DNA of 9,061 nucleotides from an uncultured Lachnospiraceae bacterium (GTDB lineage Bacteria; Bacillota; Clostridia; Lachnospirales; Lachnospiraceae). Positions 1 to 6,839 of this stretch are shown here, in pieces (the stretch's first letter is position 1; each line of letters opens with the position of its first letter). The DNA is taken from assembly GCA_947174985.1 (NCBI GenBank), contig CAMWLB010000112.1, positions 1 through 9,061 of the forward strand, written 5' to 3'. The position numbers and the translations under genes are program-made. The notes beneath the pieces are model-generated. The model worked only from the letters and a program-made list of their open reading frames with translations. It did not search any database and was not told where the DNA came from.

Positions 1-1247
1 GTCTTTACACACAGTTCAAACGCCTCTTGAAAGGTATCCGCCATTTGAATATTGGTAAATCCATGCTTTTTGGCACAGTCTGCAATTTTTTCCCTTGTCT
101 GCCCCAAGAGCACCAGACTCTTTACCTTGCCGTCGAACGCTTCTATCCATTCGTCATACTCACTGTCCTTGTCATAGCCGCCGCCGATGAGCACCGTAGG
201 ACGCGACATGGCACGTATGCCCTGTATGGCTGCATCCGGATTGGTACCCTTGGAATCGTTATAATATACAACGCCTCCCTTTTCCGCTACAAACTCAATC
301 CGATGCTCCACCGCCTTAAACTCTTTTATAACCGCAAGCGAAATCTCCTCCGGCACACCCATGCTTTCCGCAACCGCCAGCGCCGCCATCACATTTTCCA
401 CATTGCACAGCCCGACCAGTCTCATGCCTTCGTGAATGTTTAAAAGTCTTTCCACACTGCCCTCTTTTGCACGGCATATAAAATCCCCTTCCAGATAAAA
501 GCCGTCCGCAAGCCTTTGCTTTGAAGAAAAGAAAACAACCTTCGCCGGACATGTTTCCGCGAACTTTTGCAAATAAGCATCCTCATGATTCAGCACGCAG
601 ATATCCGCCCCGGTCTGGTTTTTCGTCACAGACTCCTTGACCGCCACATAATTTTCCATGCTGTGATGCCGGTTTAAATGGTCCGGCGTAATGTTCAGTA
701 TGGCAGAAACCACAGGCTTGAAAGTATTTACCGTCTCAAGCTGGAAACTGCTGATTTCAGCAACAGTCACAGATTCGGACGTTGTATGTAAAACCTCGCT
801 GGTGTAAGGCTTGCCGATGTTGCCAACCACAAACACCTTGTCAAAATACGCCCGCATGATTTCTCCCACCAGTGTCGTTGTGGTAGTTTTGCCATTGGTG
901 CCGGTAATTGCCACAATTTTTCCCTTTTCTTCCAGATACGCCAGTTCAATTTCTCCGATAACGGGGATTCCCCTCTGCCTGAACTGCTCCACAAAGGGTA
1001 AATCACAGGGCACGCCGGGGCTTAGCACCAAAAGCTCCGTTTCTTTTGCAATATCATCAGGCAGGCTGCCGGAAAAACACGCTGCACTCCCCGGCTCTGA
1101 AAGCCTTTTCTCCATTTCCTCTTTGGTAAGCTTTTCATTGCTGTCAAACAGCATGGGACAGGCTCCCGCTCTCTTCAAAAGCGCCACGGCGGCAATACCG
1201 CTGATTCCGGAACCTACCACTAATACCTTTTTATCTTTTACATTCAT
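1..1247 (-). CDS. murD: MurD, UDP-N-acetylmuramoyl-L-alanine:D-glutamate ligase (C-terminus cut by window edge)
   Basis: Cytoplasmic ATP-dependent Mur ligase that adds D-glutamate to UDP-MurNAc-L-Ala in peptidoglycan precursor synthesis. My own translation is open for 415 codons from the ATG at 1247 to the window edge. The family is about 450 residues, so only the end of the C-terminal domain is missing. The N-terminal Rossmann-like domain starts with VLVVGSGISG (about residues 8-17). The ATP-binding P-loop GTNGKTTT is at about 116-123, NITPDHLNRH at 185-194, and the expected carbamylated lysine in ENYVAVK at about 204. HRIEFV (315-320) and NDSKGTNPDA (330-339) mark the start of the C-terminal domain. 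The start is supported by a strong GAGGGG site (1259-1254) six bases upstream. murD lies 29 bp after mraY, as in many dcw clusters. One oddity: the usual HN of the GxHNxxN stretch reads CN (residues 281-282). Identification is very secure. Confidence 0.97.
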   Translation of the reverse strand, partial: MNVKDKKVLVVGSGISGIAAVALLKRAGACPMLFDSNEKLTKEEMEKRLSEPGSAACFSGSLPDDIAKETELLVLSPGVPCDLPFVEQFRQRGIPVIGEIELAYLEEKGKIVAITGTNGKTTTTTLVGEIMRAYFDKVFVVGNIGKPYTSEVLHTTSESVTVAEISSFQLETVNTFKPVVSAILNITPDHLNRHHSMENYVAVKESVTKNQTGADICVLNHEDAYLQKFAETCPAKVVFFSSKQRLADGFYLEGDFICRAKEGSVERLLNIHEGMRLVGLCNVENVMAALAVAESMGVPEEISLAVIKEFKAVEHRIEFVAEKGGVVYYNDSKGTNPDAAIQGIRAMSRPTVLIGGGYDKDSEYDEWIEAFDGKVKSLVLLGQTREKIADCAKKHGFTNIQMADTFQEAFELCVK

Positions 1248-1276
1248 ACGTATCCCCTCGTCATTCTAATGTGGTT

Positions 1277-2236
1277 CTACTGTAATCCCAACAGGGCAAT
1301 CAGACAAAAAATTGCTGTCAGAATCGAAAATACTGCTGTTACTTTCGCCTCCGACCACCCGCCAAGCTCAAAATGGTGGTGCAGGGGCGCCATACGGAAA
1401 ATCCGCTTTCCGCCGGTTATTTTAAAATAGGTAACCTGTAAAATCACCGACGCCGCCTCTACCAGATAGACAATTCCCACGATGGGAATAAAGAGCGGAA
1501 GCTGCAGCGCATAGGCAGCCGATACTACAAAGCCGCCTAAGGCCAGGGAACCCGTATCGCCCATAAAGACACTGGCAGGATGCACATTGAACAAAAGAAA
1601 ACCCAAAAGCGCGCCTGCCACGGCACAGGTAACCGGCTCAATTCCGCTTTCCGTTCCAATCGCCACCACGGAAAAAAAAGTGGTTACAATTACGGTCACA
1701 CTGCCCGCAAGTCCATCCAGCCCATCCGTCAGGTTCGTTCCGTTTACCGTGGCAAGCACGATAAAAAACAGGACTGGTATATTGAGAAAGCCAAAATCTA
1801 TCAGCTTATCTTCCATAAACGGAAGCCGCATGGACAAATCCGTATTGGTATAGCTGACAAGGTAAAACGCATATATCCCTGTCACCAGAAGCTGCAGGCA
1901 CAGCTTCTGCAGCGGACTTAAGCCCATGGAGCGCATAAGCACTACTTTTATGTAATCATCCAGAAATCCCACCAGCCCGAAGCCAAGCGTCAGAAACAGG
2001 ATGGGAATCATTCGCGGGTAATCCCGCACATAAAACAGAGAGACCACAAGTATGGCAGATAGAATCAATATGCCGCCCATGGTAGGCGTTCCGTTTTTCT
2101 TTAAGTGTGTCTGGGGGCCTTCCGTCCTGACCGTCTGCCCCACCTTCAATCTCTTTAGGAAAGGAATCACAACCGGTCCCGCTAAAACGCTAATCATAAA
2201 CGCTGCTATAGCGGGCACTGCAATCGTATCATGCAT
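1277..2236 (-). CDS. mraY: MraY, phospho-N-acetylmuramoyl-pentapeptide transferase
   Basis: Integral membrane enzyme that transfers phospho-MurNAc-pentapeptide from UDP to undecaprenyl phosphate, giving lipid I, the first membrane step of peptidoglycan synthesis. The 319-residue length is normal for Gram-positive MraY. The family motifs appear in order: KKNGTPTMGG (46-55), the catalytic aspartate pair in FLDDYIK (91-97), NLTDGLDGLAG (168-178), FMGDTGSLALGG (224-235) and APLHHHFELGGWSE (283-296). Long hydrophobic stretches between them fit about ten membrane helices. The ATG at 2236 follows a GAGAGGA ribosome site (2252-2246) that overlaps the TGA of the preceding PBP gene, so translation of the two is probably coupled. 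The downstream neighbour murD is 29 bp away. No abnormal residue noticed. Confidence 0.98.
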   Translation of the reverse strand: MHDTIAVPAIAAFMISVLAGPVVIPFLKRLKVGQTVRTEGPQTHLKKNGTPTMGGILILSAILVVSLFYVRDYPRMIPILFLTLGFGLVGFLDDYIKVVLMRSMGLSPLQKLCLQLLVTGIYAFYLVSYTNTDLSMRLPFMEDKLIDFGFLNIPVLFFIVLATVNGTNLTDGLDGLAGSVTVIVTTFFSVVAIGTESGIEPVTCAVAGALLGFLLFNVHPASVFMGDTGSLALGGFVVSAAYALQLPLFIPIVGIVYLVEAASVILQVTYFKITGGKRIFRMAPLHHHFELGGWSEAKVTAVFSILTAIFCLIALLGLQ

Positions 2237-2250
2237 AGCCTTTCGTCCTC

Positions 2251-4047
2251 TCAGTTTTCGGGCGTTTCCAAGACGCCATTTTCATTATAATCCATAATTT
2301 CCAAATAAGGAAGAATATTTTCAAAAAGCTGCCGGATTATCGGCGCCGCAATCACACCGCCGTAATACTGACCTTGCGGATGGTTGATGATGGCAATGGC
2401 GATAACCTGCGGATTGTCCGCCGGTGCAAAGCCGATAAAAGAAGCAATATATTTACCGCTCCCTCTGGGAAGCGTCTGGCTTGTAGCCGTCTTCCCGCCG
2501 ATGCGCACCCCTTCTATGTAGGCGTTCTTTCCGCCGCCCTCCGACACCACCAGTTCCAGAATCTCCCGCATGGTCGCCGAGGTTTCTGCCGAGACAATCC
2601 CTTCCGTCACCGGATATTCAAGAGTTTCTATCAGATTGCCTTCCGTATCCGTAATTTCCACCCCAAAATGCGGGGTAACACGCTTACCTCCGTTTACAAT
2701 GGACGCCGCCGTCGTCAAAAGCTGTATGGGCGTAATCTGGAAGGACTGTCCGAAGGAAATGGTCGCCAGCTCCACTTCGCCGATATTTTCCAGCTTGTGC
2801 ATAATGGTTCCCGCTTCTCCCGGCAAATCGACACCTGTTTTTTTCAGGAGCCCAAACTGCTCAAAATAACTGTAGAAGTTCTCCGCCCCCATTCTTAAAC
2901 CCACCGTAATAAAAACCGGATTACAGGAGTTCATGGTGGCATGCACAAAATCCTCCGCACCATGCCCTCCAACCTTGTGACAGCGTATCCTTCTGTCCTC
3001 CACCACAATATAACCGGGGCAGGAAAAATTGCTCTCCGGCGTTACCACGCCGGATTCCAGACCTGCCGCCGCCGTTATAATTTTGAAGGTGGAACCCGGC
3101 TCATAGGTATCGTTGATGCAGCCGTTCCTCCACATGGCATTTAAAAGCTCCTGCTTTTCCTCGGTCGTCAGATTTGCCACGGCATCTCCCGAAGAAATGC
3201 CGGCTCCCATAAGAAATTCATCAGACAGCTCATAGGGATTGTTTAAATCAAATTCCGGAACGTTTACCATCGCCAGAATCTCGCCGTTCTGCGGATTCAT
3301 CACGATGATGGAAACGCTGTCCGCCTGCTTTGTCTCCATTGCCTGATACGCAAGCTGTGTGGCATAGCTCTGTATGTTCATGTCTATGCTTATGTGCAGG
3401 TCGTTTCCGTTCACAGGCTCTATCCTGCTTTCACCGGCCGCCTCCACTTCAATTCCCCTTGCGTCCGTGACCGTCAGAATCGTTCCTTTTTCTCCCTCAA
3501 GGTATTTGTCGTAAATCACTTCCAGCCCTATGATCCCCTGGTTGTCGCTTCCCGTAAATCCGAGTACCTTGGACGCCAGGCTCCCATAAGGATAATACCG
3601 CTTGTAATCCTCGTCTACCTTGACGCCCGCAAGGTCATATTCCCGTATTCTGTCACCGGTTTCCTTATCCACATTGCTCTTAATCCGCTCTATGGCAGAA
3701 AACTTTTCCACTCGGGCGCGTACATACTCCTCCGACAATCCCAGTTCCCTGCACAGAACCGCAATGACCTCTTCCTTGTCTTCAATCTGACTATGTATAA
3801 CGGATATGGTACAGACCGTCTTATTGTCTGCAATGACATTGCCGTTGCAGTCCAGAATCCGCCCCCTTGCCGCCTTGATGCTCCTCTCCCGCTCATGCAG
3901 TTCTACCGCCTTCGCCGCGTAATAATCCGCTTTTGCAATCATAAGGTATACCAGCCTGAAAAACAAAAGCAGAAGTACAAACGCGCACAAGAGAAAGATA
4001 ATGGTTATTTTTTTCCGGTGAAAGGTTCTGTTTCCGCTCTCTAACAT
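2251..4047 (-). CDS. spoVD: Class B penicillin-binding protein, SpoVD-like, with KTA in place of KTG
   Basis: Membrane-anchored D,D-transpeptidase that crosslinks peptidoglycan. From the ATG at 4047 it is 598 residues: a short basic N-terminus, one membrane anchor at about 14-36, a PBP dimer/pedestal domain from about 40 (RGRILDCNG, 61-69), then the transpeptidase domain. The catalytic serine and lysine lie in EPGSTFK (S319, K322) and the SxN motif is SCN (374-376). The third motif, normally KTG, reads KTA (519-521). The protein ends soon after the catalytic domain with no PASTA domain, whereas Bacillus SpoVD carries one. I chose the ATG at 4047 because GAGG (4056-4053) lies five bases upstream; a GTG at 4077 is in frame but has no site. 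The name comes from being the second of two tandem PBPs before mraY, as in Bacillus. A vegetative role is equally possible, since position alone cannot settle it. Confidence 0.85.
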   Translation of the reverse strand: MLESGNRTFHRKKITIIFLLCAFVLLLLFFRLVYLMIAKADYYAAKAVELHERERSIKAARGRILDCNGNVIADNKTVCTISVIHSQIEDKEEVIAVLCRELGLSEEYVRARVEKFSAIERIKSNVDKETGDRIREYDLAGVKVDEDYKRYYPYGSLASKVLGFTGSDNQGIIGLEVIYDKYLEGEKGTILTVTDARGIEVEAAGESRIEPVNGNDLHISIDMNIQSYATQLAYQAMETKQADSVSIIVMNPQNGEILAMVNVPEFDLNNPYELSDEFLMGAGISSGDAVANLTTEEKQELLNAMWRNGCINDTYEPGSTFKIITAAAGLESGVVTPESNFSCPGYIVVEDRRIRCHKVGGHGAEDFVHATMNSCNPVFITVGLRMGAENFYSYFEQFGLLKKTGVDLPGEAGTIMHKLENIGEVELATISFGQSFQITPIQLLTTAASIVNGGKRVTPHFGVEITDTEGNLIETLEYPVTEGIVSAETSATMREILELVVSEGGGKNAYIEGVRIGGKTATSQTLPRGSGKYIASFIGFAPADNPQVIAIAIINHPQGQYYGGVIAAPIIRQLFENILPYLEIMDYNENGVLETPEN

Positions 4048-4050
4048 GAA

Positions 4051-4100
4051 AACCTCATAAAAAAGGTGTTGATACACTCTATTCCCTTTTTTATGAGGTT
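4051..4100 (-). promoter_or_regulatory. Perfect 16 bp inverted repeat burying the spoVD-like ribosome binding site
   Basis: The arms AACCTCATAAAAAAGG (4051-4066 on the plus strand) and its exact reverse complement (4085-4100) are separated by 18 bases. In the minus-strand transcript this would form a 16 bp stem with an 18 nt loop in the 72 bp gap between the two PBP genes. The 3' arm contains the GAGG (4056-4053) that serves the ATG at 4047, so the folded RNA would hide the ribosome site. No T-run follows the stem and most pairs are A-U, so it does not look like a normal terminator. A regulatory function is inferred; the symmetry itself is plain in the sequence. Confidence 0.7.
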
Positions 4101-4119
4101 ATGATTTTATCTGCCGTAT

Positions 4120-6303
4120 CTATTCCTGAATTGCGTCATAATCGCCTTCTATGGCGTCACCTGTATCAGGGTCCAGAAGTTGTCCCGTCTCAGGGTCTAT
4201 GAAATACCCCGTGGCAAGATCCCTCTCAAAATCCATCCATGCAGGGCGTGAAGCAGCATTTTCTTCTCCGTTGCTTTCCGCTCCCTGTCCTGTGCCTTCT
4301 TCACCGTCGGCGGTCTGGGTATACCGGCGCGTATCCTCCAGTCTCTTCTCTTCCAGCTCTGCCAGTTCCTTCTCAGACAAATCCTCCGTCATAAAGATAC
4401 CCATGTAGGGAAGCACTTCCGTCAGAATATTTCTGGCAATGGCTGTCGCCTGCTTTGTACCGGTACTCTGATCCGGAATATTGGGTCGGTCAAGCACCAC
4501 ATATATGGCAATTTGCGGGTTTTCTGCCGGTGCAAAGCCGATAAAAGAAACAACATATTCTCCATTTCCCCTGGGCAGCGTCTGTGCAGTACCCGTCTTA
4601 CCGCCGATGGCATAGCCTGCAGGCCTTGCCGCCTTACCCGTGTTGCCTGTGCCGTTCGGGTCACAGGTTGCAATACAGTATTCTCTTATCAGAGCGGAAG
4701 TTGATTCCGAAACCACCTGCTTTAACACTCTTGGCTCGATATTCTCTACCACCGCCCCATTGGTCGTGCGGATCTGCCTCACCATATGCGGCTCATAATA
4801 ATAGCCGCCGTTGATCAGGGCGCAGTAACCTGTAATCATCTGAATCATAGTCACATTAAAGCCCTGCCCGAAAGAACCTACCGCAAGGTCCACCTTCCGC
4901 ATATCCTCCGCACTGTGAAGCAGTCCTGCCGTTCTTGCTTCTCCCGCCAAATCGATATTAGTTCTCAAACCAAAGTTAAAATTCTTCTGGTACTCCGCAA
5001 AAATCTCTGTTCCAATGGCAAAGGACATTTTCATCAGCGCCACGTTGCAGGATGCCGCTATCGCCTGCTTGACACTGACGTTGCTGCCGTCACCCCACCG
5101 GTTATGGCAGCGAATAGGCTTTTCTCCCTCCACCACTACCAATCCGCCCGTACATTCATAGGTTTCATTTCCCTTCAGCCTTCCGGTCTCCAGACCCATT
5201 GCCACTGTAAAGGGTTTATAAGTGGAGCCCGGCTCAAAGGTATCAGTGATACAGAAATTACGCCACAGTTCATTTAACGTCTGGTAATAGGTGTCCGCCT
5301 CCTGCATTGCGGCAATTTCTTCTTCCGTGTAAAACGCACTCAAATCGTAGGGCTTGTTCAAGTCAAATACGGGACAGCTTGCCATGGCAAGAATATTGCC
5401 CGTATCCACCTCCATAATGATACACGCCGCATTATTGGCGGCAGGCCCCTGTGTATGGTTATTCTCATACTCTTCCCAGAACTCTGCCAGATACCTTTCC
5501 ACACTGCTCTGGATGTTAATATCCAGTGTGCTCACCAGCGTATAGCCGTCCACAGCAGGCTTTGTGGTTCTCTCCAGATTGGAGTCCACATTCAGATAGC
5601 CGTACTCTCTTCCGGTAGTACCATTTAAAATATCGTTATAGTACTCCTCCAGCCCGTACATGCCTGTGCCGTCCGAAGTCGTAAAGCCTATGACATCACA
5701 TGCCAGGCTGCCGTTCGGATAGGTTCTTTTATATTCCTCCTCAAACCAGACGCCTCTGATATATCTGCCCTCGCCGTCTTCTCCTGTATTGCCCTGCTTT
5801 TCTACGAACGCACTGATTTCATCATAAGAGAGCTTTTTTAACGGCACATAGTATCTGCTCTGCGGATGCTCTGCGATATATTTTCGTATTTCTGTCATGT
5901 CAAGTTGCGGAAAACAGCTTCCCAAAGCAGAAAGTGTCGGTTCCAGATAGGCTTCCTTGCTCGTCATAACATAGGTATCAATGACCAGATTATATACCTT
6001 TTCACTGACTGCCAGACTGGTGCCGTTACAGTCAACGATATCCCCCCTTCTGAAGGGAAGAGTGATACTGTCGTACTTTTGCTGGGACAACACCTGCCTG
6101 CCGTATTTTTCTCCTTTTTCGCCGCTTATCCATAACAATCTGGCGCTCAACCCGATAAACGCCAGCAAAACAAGTCCGAAAAGCACCAGCAGCTTTTTCT
6201 GCATTTTAATGGTAAATTTCTGCCCCTGCTTTTCTTTCTTTTCTCCTTTAGGCGGACGTTTTTTTATGCTTTTCCTGCCTTGTCCTTCCAAATCGACTCC
6301 CAT
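4120..6303 (-). CDS. pbpB: Class B penicillin-binding protein, PBP2B/FtsI-like, with acidic DPxTG tail
   Basis: Septal-type D,D-transpeptidase that crosslinks peptidoglycan outside the membrane. Numbered from the ATG at 6303 it has 727 residues: a lysine-rich cytoplasmic tail (about 11-37), one membrane anchor (about 38-58), the PBP dimer domain starting near RRGDIVDCNG (85-94), and the transpeptidase domain. All three active-site motifs are intact: STYK (S360 to K363), SCN (418-420) and KTG (569-571). After the catalytic domain comes a charged stretch rich in Glu, then a tail with two DPxTG units (about 703-707 and 711-715). There is no PASTA domain. It directly follows ftsL, the place of pbpB/ftsI in Firmicute dcw clusters, hence the symbol. 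The start is unsure: TTG at 6327 and GTG at 6321 are also in frame, and no candidate has a good ribosome site. It is clearly paralogous to the next PBP. Confidence 0.88.
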   Translation of the reverse strand: MGVDLEGQGRKSIKKRPPKGEKKEKQGQKFTIKMQKKLLVLFGLVLLAFIGLSARLLWISGEKGEKYGRQVLSQQKYDSITLPFRRGDIVDCNGTSLAVSEKVYNLVIDTYVMTSKEAYLEPTLSALGSCFPQLDMTEIRKYIAEHPQSRYYVPLKKLSYDEISAFVEKQGNTGEDGEGRYIRGVWFEEEYKRTYPNGSLACDVIGFTTSDGTGMYGLEEYYNDILNGTTGREYGYLNVDSNLERTTKPAVDGYTLVSTLDINIQSSVERYLAEFWEEYENNHTQGPAANNAACIIMEVDTGNILAMASCPVFDLNKPYDLSAFYTEEEIAAMQEADTYYQTLNELWRNFCITDTFEPGSTYKPFTVAMGLETGRLKGNETYECTGGLVVVEGEKPIRCHNRWGDGSNVSVKQAIAASCNVALMKMSFAIGTEIFAEYQKNFNFGLRTNIDLAGEARTAGLLHSAEDMRKVDLAVGSFGQGFNVTMIQMITGYCALINGGYYYEPHMVRQIRTTNGAVVENIEPRVLKQVVSESTSALIREYCIATCDPNGTGNTGKAARPAGYAIGGKTGTAQTLPRGNGEYVVSFIGFAPAENPQIAIYVVLDRPNIPDQSTGTKQATAIARNILTEVLPYMGIFMTEDLSEKELAELEEKRLEDTRRYTQTADGEEGTGQGAESNGEENAASRPAWMDFERDLATGYFIDPETGQLLDPDTGDAIEGDYDAIQE

Positions 6304-6329
6304 CCGTGCATTTGCTAGCACATGCAAAC

Positions 6330-6357
6330 CGGAGCTGCCAAAAACCTGCCAACTCCG
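6330..6357 (-). repeat. Inverted repeat (8 bp stem) at the pbpB-like translation start
   Basis: In the minus-strand transcript CGGAGTTG (6357-6350) can pair with CAGCTCCG (6337-6330), with one G-U pair and a 12 nt loop. It lies in the 64 bp between the ftsL stop and the ATG at 6303. The only GGAG-like sequence in that gap (6356-6353) is inside the stem and too far from any start codon to be its ribosome site. A short TTTGC/GCAAA repeat follows over the TTG and GTG candidates. No T-run follows, so it is not an obvious terminator. It may be a translation-control hairpin or chance. Confidence 0.4.
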
Positions 6358-6367
6358 ATAGCCTTTG

Positions 6368-6829
6368 TTATTGCCCGGGTATCTCCCCGAACTGTCTTAC
6401 GTAATCGCTGCTCTCATTGGTATAGTTAATAATCTGTCCCTCTGCCGCATAGGTCATGCCAAGTTCGCCAATGGCAATCCTCTTGATTTCCTCCAAGTCA
6501 ATGCTATTGTTGATACGCACAAGCTCCTCGTCATTTGCAAGCCTCATGTTGTTGAGCCTGCTCTCCAGCGACGCAATCTGCTCCACCTGTGCTGTAAGGT
6601 CTGCCTGCAGTCTGATGTAGCCAATCAACACATATGCCGCCACAAACAACGCAGCAGCCAAAAATATCACATAACCAAAATTCATATGATATGCCCTGTC
6701 GCGGTTCTTGCGTGTCGTGTTGCTCAGCTTTTTCCTGGGCTTCTCCTCCATGGCACGCCTTACATCCAGTTTCCTTGCCGTGTTTCCCTCTATATATCGA
6801 TATGTCTGCCTTCTCTGACCTCCTGCCAT
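6368..6829 (-). CDS. ftsL: FtsL-like septum formation initiator family cell division protein
   Basis: Small bitopic divisome protein; FtsL works with DivIC/FtsB and DivIB/FtsQ to activate the septal PBP and FtsW. From the ATG at 6829 it has 153 residues: a basic cytoplasmic tail of about 50, one membrane helix (about 51-72), a predicted coiled coil (about 73-104), and the typical EEIKRIAIGELGM segment (about 113-125) ahead of a short extracellular tail. FtsL diverges fast, so identification rests on this layout plus its place between rsmH and a PBP gene. I chose the ATG at 6829 because GAGG (6841-6838), overlapping the rsmH stop codon, lies eight bases upstream, suggesting coupling. An in-frame TTG at 6853 would overlap rsmH and lacks such a site. 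It is longer than Bacillus FtsL (about 117 residues), mostly through the cytoplasmic tail. Confidence 0.88.
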   Translation of the reverse strand: MAGGQRRQTYRYIEGNTARKLDVRRAMEEKPRKKLSNTTRKNRDRAYHMNFGYVIFLAAALFVAAYVLIGYIRLQADLTAQVEQIASLESRLNNMRLANDEELVRINNSIDLEEIKRIAIGELGMTYAAEGQIINYTNESSDYVRQFGEIPGQ

Positions 6830-6839
6830 GCCATTATCC

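Noticed and set aside
316..1006. Possible frameshifted or broken murD, because only short complete frames appear on this strand here
   Set aside because: Reading the minus strand from 1247 gives one unbroken MurD frame to the window edge; it merely lacks a stop inside the window.
3394..4044. Long plus-strand open frame opposite the spoVD-like gene (also others at 27-443, 811-1269, 2374-2898, 4786-5277, 6365-7012)
   Set aside because: They lie opposite strongly conserved genes, show no recognisable domain and have low-complexity or basic composition typical of antisense shadows.
4048..4077. GTG at 4077 as start of the spoVD-like PBP
   Set aside because: It lies in the loop of the inverted repeat without a ribosome site; the ATG at 4047 has GAGG five bases upstream and gives a normal N-terminus.
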